A stretch of 64,000 nucleotides of DNA from Streptomyces sp. ISL-36. Its GTDB lineage: Bacteria > Actinomycetota > Actinomycetes > Streptomycetales > Streptomycetaceae. Where the stretch lies: contig NZ_JAGGOS010000048.1 in assembly GCF_018614205.1 (NCBI RefSeq), forward strand, positions 31,319 to 95,318, read 5' to 3'. The stretch's first letter is position 1. The number at the start of each line of letters is the position of its first letter. Below the pieces are notes generated by a model, which saw only the letters and a list, made by a program, of their open reading frames with translations, ran no database searches and was not told where the DNA came from. This document shows positions 1 through 8,691 of this stretch, piece by piece. The position numbers were made by a program, and so were the translations under genes.

Positions 1-1329
1 CCCTCGACGCCCGTCCGGGCCGTCTCCCTGACCAGCGGCGAGACCCGCGACCTCGCCGACCACGCGTCCGGCTCGGCGGCAGTGGCCGACGGCAGCCTGG
101 TGGTGAACGGCGGGCGGGCTGCCGACGGCGAGGGGCTGTTCCGGGTCGAGGCCCCGGCGGGCGGCATCCCGACGGTCACCAAGGTGGCGGACACGGGCGA
201 GCCGGTGGAGCCGGCCGAACCGGTCGAGCTGAAGATCGAGGAGGTCCACATCCCCGATGTGGCGAACCTCGATCAGACCGGTGGCAAGGTGACGCTGGGA
301 TGGACGCTGTCGCGTGCCGACGCCTACCTGGACCTCACGCTCACGCACACCGCGACCGGCAAGGAGTTCCGGCAGCGCGTGAACGCCCCGGCCAGCGGCA
401 CCCGCTTCACCTACACGTGGAACGGCCTCATCGACGGCGTGGAAGCGCCGAACGGCAGGTACGGGGTGGAGGCCGAGGCGACGCCGCTCGACGGCAGCGG
501 CGAGCCCGCCCACCAGGGCTGGCTCATGACCGTCGCCCGGACGAACAACCCGCACGACTACACCGACAACGGCTCCACCGACGTCCTCGCCCGGGACGCC
601 GCCGGCGTGCTGTGGCGCGACGATCTGCTGGACCGGCCGGTGAACGGCCAGGTCGCGGCCGCCCAGCGCACCCGGATCGGCGCGGGCTGGCAGACGTACA
701 AGCAGATCGAGGCCGTCGGCGACCTCGAGGGCAACGGGGTCGGCGACCTGGTCGCCCTCGACGGCTCCGGCGTGCTCTGGCAGTACCTCGGCAAGGGCGA
801 CGGTACTTTCGCGCCCCGCGTCAAGATCGGCGTCGGCTGGGGCATCTACAACAAGATCACCGGAGGCTCCGACCTCAACAACGACGGCCGCTCCGACCTC
901 CTCGCCACCGACAAGGCCGGCGACCTCTACCTCTACAAGGGCACCGGCAGCACCACCGCCCCGTTCGGCCCTCGCACCAAGATCGGATACGGCTGGGGCA
1001 TCTACAACCACATCACCGCCGTCGGCGACATCGCCGGCACCACTGCCGGGGATCTCGTCGCCCGCGACACCGCCGGCGTCCTCTGGCTCTACCAGGGCAA
1101 CGGCACCGGCGGCTTCTCCCCCCGCGTGCGGATCGGCGGCGGCTGGGGTGCCTTCAGCCAGCTCGTCGGCGCCGGTGACGTCGACAGCGACGGGCGCCCC
1201 GACCTGATCGCGTACGGGGCGGGCGGCACGTACGTCTACCGCTCGACGGGCTCCACCACCGCAGTCTTCAGCCGTCAGTCGACGTCGCTGTACGCGGGTG
1301 AGGGCGCCATGTTCAACAACGTCGCATGA
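1..1329 (+). CDS. FG-GAP/VCBS repeat protein, 5' end missing
   Basis: The frame is open from the first base of the window, so the N-terminus lies outside. What remains (about 440 residues) begins with a beta-rich segment, then a bacterial Ig/FlgD-like stretch around residues 90-170 ending in a Trp-Asn-Gly turn. Four FG-GAP/VCBS-like repeats follow, each with a calcium-loop-like Asp-rich turn (for example DLNNDGRSDL and DVDSDGRPDL) and a W-G-x-[YF] motif. Proteins of this kind in Streptomyces are usually secreted, and the repeats build a beta-propeller. No signal peptide can be judged because the start is missing. Two GC hairpins follow the stop codon. The substrate or ligand is unknown. Confidence 0.85.
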   Translation, partial: PSTPVRAVSLTSGETRDLADHASGSAAVADGSLVVNGGRAADGEGLFRVEAPAGGIPTVTKVADTGEPVEPAEPVELKIEEVHIPDVANLDQTGGKVTLGWTLSRADAYLDLTLTHTATGKEFRQRVNAPASGTRFTYTWNGLIDGVEAPNGRYGVEAEATPLDGSGEPAHQGWLMTVARTNNPHDYTDNGSTDVLARDAAGVLWRDDLLDRPVNGQVAAAQRTRIGAGWQTYKQIEAVGDLEGNGVGDLVALDGSGVLWQYLGKGDGTFAPRVKIGVGWGIYNKITGGSDLNNDGRSDLLATDKAGDLYLYKGTGSTTAPFGPRTKIGYGWGIYNHITAVGDIAGTTAGDLVARDTAGVLWLYQGNGTGGFSPRVRIGGGWGAFSQLVGAGDVDSDGRPDLIAYGAGGTYVYRSTGSTTAVFSRQSTSLYAGEGAMFNNVA

Positions 1330-1387
1330 GGGCGGGGCCACCGTGCCCCGCACCGTCCGGCACCCTCACCGGCTCGCCAACGCCGAC

Positions 1388-1446
1388 GCGGTCACCCTCG
1401 CGGTGACCGCAGGCGCCGGGGCGGCCCCGCCGTGCGCGGCGGGGCC
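1388..1446. terminator. Tandem GC-rich hairpins after the FG-GAP gene
   Basis: Two perfect inverted repeats follow each other: 1388-1396 with 1402-1410 (9 bp arms, 5 nt loop) and 1423-1432 with 1437-1446 (10 bp arms, 4 nt loop TGCG). They sit between convergent genes, so they could end transcription in both directions. There is no clear T-tract, which is usual for Streptomyces terminators. Confidence 0.6.
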
Positions 1447-1462
1447 TTCGGTGAGCAACAGG

Positions 1463-2665
1463 TCAGGCGGCCCTGGCGGCGTCGGTGGGGGCGGCGGAGA
1501 GGCGCTGGTAGGCGTAGGCCGCCGATACCAGTGTCATGTGGCGGTGCCAGCCGGGGAACGAGCGGCCCTCGAAGTCCTGGATGCCGTGGTGTTCTCCCAT
1601 GGCCGCGACCGTGTCGACCGCGCCCTGGAGCAGCTGTGTCAGCGCCAGCAGCTCTTCCATCCGGTGCTGTACGAGATTGGTGAGCCAGATGCGTCCGGGG
1701 CGCCGGCGGGTGGGCTCCCATTCCGCGAAGAGGCGGCCGGGAGCGACCGTGCGGGTCCCGTCGGGGCGCAGGACCGGGGTCCTGGCGGGCACCGACACCA
1801 CCTGAGCGCGTCGCGGGCGGCCGTCGGGGCCGATCACGGTCGTGATGTGCGGATGCCTGACTCCGCTGCGCAGCAGCCTCTGCCGGGCGGTCTCCACCGT
1901 CGGGCGGCCGACCGCGACCGCCCCCGCCGAGCGGACCGGTGACACGTCGGGCAGCAGCTGCAGGTCGTCGGCGACGGCGAGCACGAAGCCGTGCCCGCGG
2001 CCGTTCAGCCGTTCGACGACCGGGCGGGCCTCGGGGGTGGAGCCGACGTCGGCGACCACCGGAGCGGCCACGACCGACGAATGCGCCGACAGCGCGTCCA
2101 CCAGACCCACCGTGTGGGCCCAATGGGGCCGGAACGGAACCGAGTCCGGCACGCGCGCCCGCCGGCGCGCCTCCGGGTCCGTCGTCCACCGCTCCGGCAG
2201 GTGCAGCCGCCAGCCGACCGGCAGGTGCTCACGGCCTCCGGAGAGGAACAGGCCGACACTGAGCTGGCAGTTGATGGTGCGGTCGAGTTCGGGGACGAAC
2301 CGCCGGTGCACGCCGACCGAGTGGCTGCCCCGCTTGGGCAGCACCGCCGGGACGACGGTCCACGCCTGCGGGGTGAAGCGGCCGTCGATCCAGCGCGCGA
2401 GCTCCTGCCGTGTGACGTTCCAGTCCCACGGGCTCGCGTTGACGAACTGCTGGAGCGACTGCGAGGCGGTGGGGGACGTGGTGACCGTCTCCGCCATGCG
2501 GCGGACCGACTTCCTCCCCCGCGTCGCCAGCAGACCCTGCAGATAGACCTCCGCCCACTTCAGCTGGTCCGTACGCGGCAGCTGCGCGAACAACTCCTGG
2601 CTGAACGCCGAGATCGACGCGCGGTCGCCCGCCGGTCCACGGCCGTTCACTCCTGTCGCGGCCAT
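1463..2665 (-). CDS. IS701-type transposase-like protein, probably inactive
   Basis: The 400-residue protein aligns by eye with IS701-family DDE transposases: a KRGSHSVGVHRR block after the first beta strand, VVADVGST for the second catalytic Asp region, and DFEGRSFPGWHRH near the C-terminus carrying the conserved Glu. The usual Asp-Asp-Thr-Gly before the Lys-Gly block reads Val-Pro-Ala-Val here, so the first catalytic Asp is absent. I chose the ATG at 2665 because AAGGGGG lies 7-8 nt upstream. A GTG at 2692 would add 9 residues. No terminal inverted repeats or target duplication are visible. It may be a domesticated, non-transposing protein. It is divergent from a TetR-type gene at the edge of the biosynthetic region. 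Confidence 0.75.
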   Translation of the reverse strand: MAATGVNGRGPAGDRASISAFSQELFAQLPRTDQLKWAEVYLQGLLATRGRKSVRRMAETVTTSPTASQSLQQFVNASPWDWNVTRQELARWIDGRFTPQAWTVVPAVLPKRGSHSVGVHRRFVPELDRTINCQLSVGLFLSGGREHLPVGWRLHLPERWTTDPEARRRARVPDSVPFRPHWAHTVGLVDALSAHSSVVAAPVVADVGSTPEARPVVERLNGRGHGFVLAVADDLQLLPDVSPVRSAGAVAVGRPTVETARQRLLRSGVRHPHITTVIGPDGRPRRAQVVSVPARTPVLRPDGTRTVAPGRLFAEWEPTRRRPGRIWLTNLVQHRMEELLALTQLLQGAVDTVAAMGEHHGIQDFEGRSFPGWHRHMTLVSAAYAYQRLSAAPTDAARAA

Positions 2666-2717
2666 TGCCGACACCCCCTTCGTGTCCTCCACTCCGACTC
2701 CCGACAGTCAGAAGCAT

Positions 2718-2731
2718 AGAGAACGTTCTCT
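2718..2731. promoter_or_regulatory. Perfect 14-bp palindrome, candidate operator
   Basis: AGAGAACGTTCTCT is its own reverse complement. It lies in the 178-bp gap between the divergent transposase-like gene and the TetR-type regulator and is followed by a T-rich stretch. TetR-family regulators commonly bind such sites next to their own gene. Binding by the 2844 regulator is inference. Confidence 0.5.
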
Positions 2732-2843
2732 TTTATTTCTCGGATCCGCTCCTACTTCCTGTAGTCGAGCCCCCGGCGAGCCCCTCGCGCCGTCAGGATG
2801 CTCCCGGGGGGTATCCCCCGCATGCCGGCAGAGAAAGAACCAG

Positions 2844-3497
2844 ATGATGCAGGAGCGCGCCGCCCGTACACGCAGCGCATTGATCCAGGCGGCGGCCCTG
2901 GAGTTCGAGCACCGGGGGTACGAAGGCGCGTCGCTCTCGCGGATCAGCGAGAGCGCCCACACATCGATGGGCGGGCTGACCTTCCACTTCCGTACGAAGG
3001 AGGCGCTCGCCGATGCCGTGTGCTCGGCCTGCCGGGCGAGCACCGCCCGTCATGTCGCCGAGGCGCTGACGAGCCCCGAGCCGCCGATCGTCGCTCTGGG
3101 AGGCCTGGTGACGGCACTGGTACGGCTGTTGGAGACCAGCGTGGAGGCACGCGCCGCAGCCCGCCTGCGACGCGAACGCCCCACATCCGAGTCCACGGGC
3201 CGCCCCGAGGCCCACGCATGGGTACCGGCCCTGAAGCTGCTGCTCGCCCGCGCGCACGCCGCGGGGGACCTGCGGGCGGACGTGGCGCCCGGCGTGGCCG
3301 AGGCGCTCATCGTCCGGCTGGTCGAGGGCACCGAGCTCTCCGCCCGCGGCCGCCACAGGTGGTCGGACGAGGGCGAGGGCGAGGGCGCGGGTGTGGGTGC
3401 GGGTGCGGGTGCGGGTGCCCGCCCGGACGAGCCGTCGACCGAGCGCGTGTGGGACCTGCTGCGGTACGCGATCGTCGGCCCCGAGAACATCCCGTAA
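2844..3497 (+). CDS. TetR-family regulator, ScbR/pseudo-receptor-like
   Basis: A 217-residue protein. The N-terminal helix-turn-helix (about residues 8-55) has the FEHRGYEGASLSRISE and GLTFHFRTKEALADAV blocks typical of gamma-butyrolactone receptor-type TetR proteins (family pattern: GALYFHF, then K-E-x-L-A). The ligand domain is poorly conserved and contains a Gly/Ala/Glu low-complexity run (about residues 172-192) coded by GGGTGC-like repeats. The start at 2844 is chosen because the preceding part of the open frame has no TetR similarity; a weak GAGAAAG lies upstream. It sits at the left edge of the cluster, a common place for cluster-situated ArpA-like or pseudo-receptor regulators. The ligand is not known. 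Confidence 0.75.
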   Translation: MMQERAARTRSALIQAAALEFEHRGYEGASLSRISESAHTSMGGLTFHFRTKEALADAVCSACRASTARHVAEALTSPEPPIVALGGLVTALVRLLETSVEARAAARLRRERPTSESTGRPEAHAWVPALKLLLARAHAAGDLRADVAPGVAEALIVRLVEGTELSARGRHRWSDEGEGEGAGVGAGAGAGARPDEPSTERVWDLLRYAIVGPENIP

Positions 3498-3507
3498 CAC
3501 CGAAAAC

Positions 3508-3548
3508 GGTCGGCGTCGCCGAGGGGACCACCCTCCGCGACGCCGACC
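3508..3548. terminator. Bidirectional terminator hairpin
   Basis: Arms 3508-3519 and 3537-3548 are perfect 12-bp complements (GGTCGGCGTCGC and its reverse complement). The 17-nt loop holds a smaller GAGGG/CCCTC pair. It lies between the convergent TetR gene and the sugar transporter. Confidence 0.7.
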
Positions 3549-3572
3549 TTCCGCGTCCCCTGCCGTCACTCG

Positions 3573-5006
3573 TCAGCGGAGGAACAGCTCCCCCTGGATG
3601 TCGGCGAGCGAACGGTTCTTCGTCTCCGGCACCTGCCGTACGACGAAGACGAGCGCCCCCGTCGCCACCGCGGCGAAGAACCAGAAGACCCAGGAGACAC
3701 CCACGGCGTCGGCGACCGGCAGGAAGAGCTGGCCGACGACAAAGTTGGCGGCCCAGTTGACCAGGGCGCACAGCGCCCCGCCGCGTGCCCGCGCCTCGGG
3801 CGGGAACAGCTCGGCCGCCAGGATCCAGAACACCGGTCCGAGGCCGATCGCGAAGCTGCCGACGTACGTGATCATGCAGATCAGGGCGATCCCGTTGGTC
3901 ACCGGGCCGGGCGGGACGCTCATCGCCGCGCCCAGCGTGAGGAGCGACACCGCCATGCCCGCGAGCGAGAACAGCAGCAGGGGCCGACGGCCGGCGCGGT
4001 CGATCAGCGGGATGGCGGCCACGGTCATGGCGACGTTGACCACACCGATGAAGACCGCGTACTGGATGGAGTGGGTCGCCGGCAGGCCGGCCCGGGCCAT
4101 GATGCTCGGCGCGTAGTAGATGATGCTGTTGATCCCGCCGAACTGCTGAACCGCCGCCAGCGTGACGCCGATCAGAAGCGCGCGGCGCACCGCGGGGTGG
4201 GCCGACGGCACCGTGCCGGCCGTCTTCTTCGGGCGGGCGCCGGACGGCTCCCCCGCGCGCCTGCGCAGCCACTCGGGGCTCTCGGGGATGAAGAGCGTGC
4301 CCAGCAGCATCGCCACGGAGGGGATCAGTCCCACGGCGAACATCGCACGCCAGTCGGCACTGCCGGCGAACGCCAGATTCACCAGGTACGACACCAGAAT
4401 GCCCACGGTGAGCAGGACCTGGTTGGCCGTCACCAGCCGGCCGCGCAGGCGGGGCGGGGCGATCTCGGCGAGATACAGCGGGACAACGGTCGAGGCGCTG
4501 CCCACGGCGAGACCGAGGATCGTCCGGGCCGCCACCATGGTCGTGAAGTCGCGGGCCATGACGGCGGCGGCCAGCCCGATCGTGAAGGTCGACGCCACTG
4601 CGAGGAGGACGCGCTTGCGCCCGAACCGGTCGGCGGGCCGCCCACTGCCCAGGGCTCCGGCGGCGGCACCGAGCAACAGCGCCGAGATGACCGTCCCCTC
4701 CTGGAAGGAGGTGAGGGCGAAGTCCTCCTTCAGGAAGAGCAGCGCACCGGAGATCACACCCGTGTCGAAGCCGAACAGCAGCCCGCCGAGCGCGACGACC
4801 GCGGTGGCCACGCCCAGGCGCTTCGGCGGCTGAGGCTGCTCGACCTGGGACTGGTCGGCCTGGGGCAGGTCGGGGTGCGGCCTGGACTCATGGGGAGGGG
4901 GCGACTTCGGCTGCGTCTGCGACTGCGGCTTCGGCTGTGCGACGGGGGTCGGTGAGCGGGGTGCGAGTGACGGGCCGAGTCGGCGCGAGTAGTCCTGCAG
5001 GCTCAT
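3573..5006 (-). CDS. Sugar-porter family MFS transporter
   Basis: A 477-residue membrane protein with about 12 hydrophobic helices and the sugar-porter signatures: DRFGRKR after helix 2, PESPEWL before the central loop, QQFGGINSIIYY in helix 7, DRAGRRP after helix 8, and PETKNRS at the C-terminus. The first 70 residues are a Pro/Gln/Ser-rich cytoplasmic tail. The start ATG (5006) overlaps the stop of the upstream gene in an ATGA, with GGAGGTG just before it, so translation is probably coupled. It is the last gene of the long minus-strand operon. Given the pathway genes upstream, it may move a sugar or cyclitol in or out; direction and substrate cannot be read from sequence. Confidence 0.85.
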   Translation of the reverse strand: MSLQDYSRRLGPSLAPRSPTPVAQPKPQSQTQPKSPPPHESRPHPDLPQADQSQVEQPQPPKRLGVATAVVALGGLLFGFDTGVISGALLFLKEDFALTSFQEGTVISALLLGAAAGALGSGRPADRFGRKRVLLAVASTFTIGLAAAVMARDFTTMVAARTILGLAVGSASTVVPLYLAEIAPPRLRGRLVTANQVLLTVGILVSYLVNLAFAGSADWRAMFAVGLIPSVAMLLGTLFIPESPEWLRRRAGEPSGARPKKTAGTVPSAHPAVRRALLIGVTLAAVQQFGGINSIIYYAPSIMARAGLPATHSIQYAVFIGVVNVAMTVAAIPLIDRAGRRPLLLFSLAGMAVSLLTLGAAMSVPPGPVTNGIALICMITYVGSFAIGLGPVFWILAAELFPPEARARGGALCALVNWAANFVVGQLFLPVADAVGVSWVFWFFAAVATGALVFVVRQVPETKNRSLADIQGELFLR

Positions 5007-6163
5007 GAGACACCTCCGGCGACCAGCGCCCTGTTCAGCGGGGACACGGCCGACGCGACGCCCTGCAGGCCCTCGGTCTGCGCCGGTACGCCTGTGTCCG
5101 CCGGTTCGCCCTCCAGGTCCCGCACCACATCCTCCGTACGGATGCCGAACCACCTGAGGCACGCCTCGAAGTGATCGGCCTGTGCGTCCACCCCCTGGTC
5201 CGACCGCGTCGGACGGGGCCGCAAACCCGCCGCGGCGTCGAGTGCCTCGGCCGGAACGGCGAGAGTGGTGTCGGCGGCGCCGAGTTCGACGGCGTAGCCG
5301 GTCTGGGCACCGCCGGCAGAGGCGAGATCACCGAGGTCCGTCCAGACCAGGCGCAGCGGACGCGCTCCGGCGGCGGCGAGGGTCTCCCACGACGGGGAGG
5401 TGCGGGGATCGAAGAGCCGGGCGCTTGCCCGCTGAGCCAGCCGGGCGGCGAGCAGAGCCGCGGTCCCCCGCAGCGCCTTCGCCTCCTCGCCACCGGCCTG
5501 GTCCAGGAGCGCGTCGATCCGGATGTCGAGGGGCCGCAGCCCGAACGCCACCGTCGAGGCGAGCGGGGCCAGGTCACGGCCGTCGGCGTGGGCCCGGGTC
5601 AGCGCCCTCAGATAGGCGGCCGCCGCCTGTTCGTACCGCCGGGCGGAGAAGCAGGTGGCCAGGTGGACGGGGAGACCCCGGCCGAGCAGGACCTCCATGG
5701 CGGCGATGCCCGCGCCGTTCGCCGGCAGGGCGACGGCCTGGTTGGGGCGGTTCACGCGATCGGCGAGGGACGCCGCACTGCGGACCAGCTCGGCGGCGTC
5801 CGGCGCCGGCGATGCCAGGGCGGGGGAAGGCGGGACAGACGATGACGACGATGACGGGAGGGAGAAAGGCGGAAGGGAGGAAGGCGGAAGGGAGGAAGGC
5901 GGGAGGGGGGAAGGCGGAAGGGTGAGCACCACGGTTCCCTGGCGGCCCTCGGTCCGGGCGTGCAGGGGGCGAAGCGCGTCGCACACCTGCCGCGCGGTGT
6001 CCACGCCGGCCTCCGGTCCGAGTCTGGCCCCGGCGATCCGACCCACGGAGCTCAGGGCCGAGAGCTGTCTCAGCCGGCTGCGCTCCACCGTGGTGTCCTG
6101 CAGGTCGAGCCAGAGCGCCACGGTCTCGGCGGCGGATCGCCCCCGTACGCTGCTCACGTTCAC
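5003..6163 (-). CDS. Degenerate transaldolase homologue
   Basis: A 386-residue protein that follows the bacterial transaldolase layout: ALWLDLQD (family WLDDLSR), ADRVNRPNQAVALPANGAGI (family VDRPN, then IKIPAT), FSARRYEQAAAAYLRAL, and AAGARPLRLVW (family RPLWAST). The Schiff-base lysine of the KIPAT motif is replaced by Ala (about residue 145). The Asn-Val-Thr motif before FS and the Thr-Thr-Asn-Pro-Ser loop are also gone. It should therefore not work as a normal transaldolase. A Pro/Ser-rich repeat (about residues 83-118) interrupts the N-terminal half. The GTG at 6163 has GGGAGGG upstream. Transaldolase would make sense beside a sedoheptulose-7-phosphate cyclase, but the residue losses point to a structural or new role. 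Confidence 0.7.
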   Translation of the reverse strand: MNVSSVRGRSAAETVALWLDLQDTTVERSRLRQLSALSSVGRIAGARLGPEAGVDTARQVCDALRPLHARTEGRQGTVVLTLPPSPLPPSSLPPSSLPPFSLPSSSSSSVPPSPALASPAPDAAELVRSAASLADRVNRPNQAVALPANGAGIAAMEVLLGRGLPVHLATCFSARRYEQAAAAYLRALTRAHADGRDLAPLASTVAFGLRPLDIRIDALLDQAGGEEAKALRGTAALLAARLAQRASARLFDPRTSPSWETLAAAGARPLRLVWTDLGDLASAGGAQTGYAVELGAADTTLAVPAEALDAAAGLRPRPTRSDQGVDAQADHFEACLRWFGIRTEDVVRDLEGEPADTGVPAQTEGLQGVASAVSPLNRALVAGGVS

Positions 6164-6205
6164 GGTCCCTCCCAGGGGATGTCTTGTGGATGGTGCGGAA
6201 CGCCC

Positions 6206-7609
6206 TCAGCCATGGGTGACCAGACGCCGCGGATCGTGCAGTACGGCGGCTACGTCCGCGAGGACCCGCGAACCGAGCTCCCCGTCGACGAGCCGGTGGT
6301 CGAAGGACAGGGCGAGCGTGGTGACCTGACGGGGCACGACCTTGCCCCGGTGGACCCACGGGCGGGGGGCGATGGCGCCGAGGGCGAGGATCGCCGCCTC
6401 ACCGGGGTTGAGGATCGGGGTTCCCGTGTCGATGCCGAAGACACCGATGTTGGTCACGGTGAGGGTCCCGCCGCCGAGGTCGGCCGGCGTGGTCCGACCC
6501 TCACGTGCGGTGGTCACCAGCCCGTCCAGCGCCTCGGCGAGCCGGGGCAGGGTGAGGGACTGCGCGTCCTTGATGTTGGGCACGAGCAGTCCGCGCGGTG
6601 TCGCCGCGGCGATGCCGAGGTTGACCCGGTGCTTGAGGACGATCTCCTGCCGCTCCTCGTCCCAGGAGGCGTTGATCGACGGATGGCGACGCACGGCGAA
6701 GAGCAGGGCCCGTACGGCGAGAAGGAGCGGACTCACCCGGACGCCGGCGAACTCCGGATCCTTGCGCAGACGCTCGACGAGTTTCATGGTGCGGGTGACG
6801 TCGACCGTGACGAACTCCGTCACGTGCGGGGCTCCGAAGGCGCTGGCGGTCATGGCCCGGGCGGTCGCCCTGCGGACGGCGGTGGCGGGGATCCGGGTCT
6901 CGTGTGCCGTGTCGCCACGGCCGTACGCGTCCGCCGGCCCCGTCTCCGTCGGAACCGTCGCTGTCGGAACCGTCGCTGTCGGATCCGCCTGTGGAGGCCT
7001 GGCCTCCGTGACCTCCATGACCTCCATGGCGGCCGCCGTGTGCACGTCCTCACGGGTGATGTCCCCGTGCGGCCCGCTGGGGCGCACCCGTTCGAGGTCC
7101 ACCCCCAGGTCCCGGGCGAGCTTCCGTACCGGAGGCTTGGCCCGCGGCCGGTCGGCGCCGCGCTCGGCCGGAACCGGAACCGGAACCGGAGCCTGCGCCG
7201 GAACCGGAGCCTGCGTCGGCACCGGAACCGGGCGGCGGGGGCGGCGGGCGGTCGGGGAGGCGGCCGCCCCGTACCCGACCAGGACCGGCCGGCGGGCGGG
7301 CTCCGCCGGAGCGGCCGTCGCGGCAGGGGAAGCGTCCGGGGCCTCGATGGCACCCGGTGGAGCGACGGTGATGATGACCTCGCCCACGTCCACCGTCGCC
7401 CCCTCCGGGAACCGGAGTTCGCGCACCACACCCCCGAACGGGACCGGCAGCTCGACCATGGCCTTGGCCGTCTCGATCTCGCAGACCACCTGGCCGTCCG
7501 TCACCGTGTCCCCCACGCCGACGTGCCAGCGGACGATCTCGGCGTCCTGCAGCCCTTCGCCGACGTCCGGCAGGCGGAACTCCTGGTACCGGACCATGGT
7601 GTCCGTCAT
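6206..7609 (-). CDS. 2-oxoacid dehydrogenase E2 (lipoyl acyltransferase), BCKDH-like
   Basis: A 467-residue E2 subunit. The lipoyl domain is at about residues 8-82, with the lipoyl lysine in EIETAKAMVELP (Lys49). A Pro/Ala linker follows, then an E3/E1-binding domain (VRKLARDLGVDLERV, about 155-190) and a catalytic domain ending with SFDHRLVDG, which carries the His/Asp pair. It would transfer the acyl group from E1-bound thiamine diphosphate to CoA. The start may be ATG 7609 or TTG 7615; GAAGGGG lies 5 nt before the TTG and 11 nt before the ATG. It follows E1-beta by about 16 nt. No E3 gene is nearby, so E3 would be borrowed from primary metabolism. Confidence 0.92.
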   Translation of the reverse strand: MTDTMVRYQEFRLPDVGEGLQDAEIVRWHVGVGDTVTDGQVVCEIETAKAMVELPVPFGGVVRELRFPEGATVDVGEVIITVAPPGAIEAPDASPAATAAPAEPARRPVLVGYGAAASPTARRPRRPVPVPTQAPVPAQAPVPVPVPAERGADRPRAKPPVRKLARDLGVDLERVRPSGPHGDITREDVHTAAAMEVMEVTEARPPQADPTATVPTATVPTETGPADAYGRGDTAHETRIPATAVRRATARAMTASAFGAPHVTEFVTVDVTRTMKLVERLRKDPEFAGVRVSPLLLAVRALLFAVRRHPSINASWDEERQEIVLKHRVNLGIAAATPRGLLVPNIKDAQSLTLPRLAEALDGLVTTAREGRTTPADLGGGTLTVTNIGVFGIDTGTPILNPGEAAILALGAIAPRPWVHRGKVVPRQVTTLALSFDHRLVDGELGSRVLADVAAVLHDPRRLVTHG

Positions 7610-7625
7610 CGTCAACAGAGCCCCT

Positions 7626-8690
7626 TCACGCGGCGAGTGCTCGGTCGACCGCGTCCAGTACGCGGTCGAGCCCGGGGAGGTACTCGTCCTCCAGCCGGGA
7701 CGGTGGATAGGGAGTGTGGAAACCGCCGACCCGCAGGACGGGAGCCTCCAAGTGGTAGAAGCAGCGCTCCGTGATCCGGGCGGCGATCTCCGCGCCGGCG
7801 CCGAAGAAGACCGGCGCCTCGTGCGCCACGACCAGCCGGCCCGTCCGGCGGACCGAGCGGCTGACGGTGTCGAAGTCGATCGGGGAGATCGACCGGAGAT
7901 CGACCACCTCCAGCTCGTGGCCCTCCTCGGCCGCCACCGCCGCCGCGTCCAGGCAGGTCGCGACCATCGGCCCGTACGCGACGAGCGTGAGATCCGCCCC
8001 CTCGCGCACCACGCGCGCCCCGGGCGGCCCGGGACGGGCGCCGGGCCGGGTGTCGACCTCGCCCTTCTCGTAGTAGCGCCGCTTGGGTTCGAGGAAGACC
8101 ACCGGGTCGTCGCTCCGCACGGCCTCCTGGAGCATCCAGTAGGCGTCGGACGGCGTGGCCGGTGACATGACGCGCAACCCGGCGACGTGGGCGAACAGCG
8201 CCTCCGGCGACTCCGAGTGGTGCTCCACGGCCCCGATCCCGCCGCCGTACGGGATGCGGATCACGACCGGCAGCCGCACCTTGCCCCGCGAGCGGGCGTG
8301 CATCTTGGCCAGCTGGGTGACGATCTGGTCGTACGCCGGGAAGACGAACCCGTCGAACTGGATCTCCACGATCGGCCGGTAGCCGCTCAGCGCCAGGCCG
8401 ATCGCGGTCCCGACGATGCCGGACTCGGCCAGCGGGGTGTCCATCACCCGGTGCTCACCGAAGTCCTTCTGCAACCCGTCGGTCACCCGGAACACCCCGC
8501 CGAGCCGGCCGATGTCCTCTCCCATGAGGAGCGTCTTCGGGTCCTCGACGAGCGCGGTGCGCAGGGAGGCGTTGAGCGCCGCCACCAGGGTCATCCGCTC
8601 GACGGCCGCCGTCGCGGTCATCGTCGTGGTCGTCATGTCGGCGATGTGAGCCGTGTCAGCCGTGTCAGCCGTGGCACTCGTGTCAGCCAT
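7626..8690 (-). CDS. 2-oxoacid dehydrogenase E1 beta subunit
   Basis: A 354-residue transketolase-like Pyr/C-terminal subunit. Recognisable blocks are GEDIGRLGGVFRVTDGL, DTPLAESGIVGTAIGLA, EIQFDGFVFPAYDQI, RIPYGGGIGAVEHHSES and VVDLRSISPID, as in branched-chain 2-oxoacid dehydrogenase E1-beta. The first 30 residues are an Ala/Asp/Thr repeat, and internal ATGs could be the true start. The ATG at 8690 lies one base after the E1-alpha stop, which suggests coupling. With E1-alpha and E2 it would turn a branched 2-oxo acid into acyl-CoA. Here it is embedded in a cyclitol-type operon rather than a bkd locus. Confidence 0.92.
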   Translation of the reverse strand: MADTSATADTADTAHIADMTTTTMTATAAVERMTLVAALNASLRTALVEDPKTLLMGEDIGRLGGVFRVTDGLQKDFGEHRVMDTPLAESGIVGTAIGLALSGYRPIVEIQFDGFVFPAYDQIVTQLAKMHARSRGKVRLPVVIRIPYGGGIGAVEHHSESPEALFAHVAGLRVMSPATPSDAYWMLQEAVRSDDPVVFLEPKRRYYEKGEVDTRPGARPGPPGARVVREGADLTLVAYGPMVATCLDAAAVAAEEGHELEVVDLRSISPIDFDTVSRSVRRTGRLVVAHEAPVFFGAGAEIAARITERCFYHLEAPVLRVGGFHTPYPPSRLEDEYLPGLDRVLDAVDRALAA

Positions 8691-8691
8691 G

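Noticed and set aside
1463..2665. Complete insertion sequence
   Set aside because: No terminal inverted repeats or target duplication could be seen on either side and a catalytic Asp is missing.
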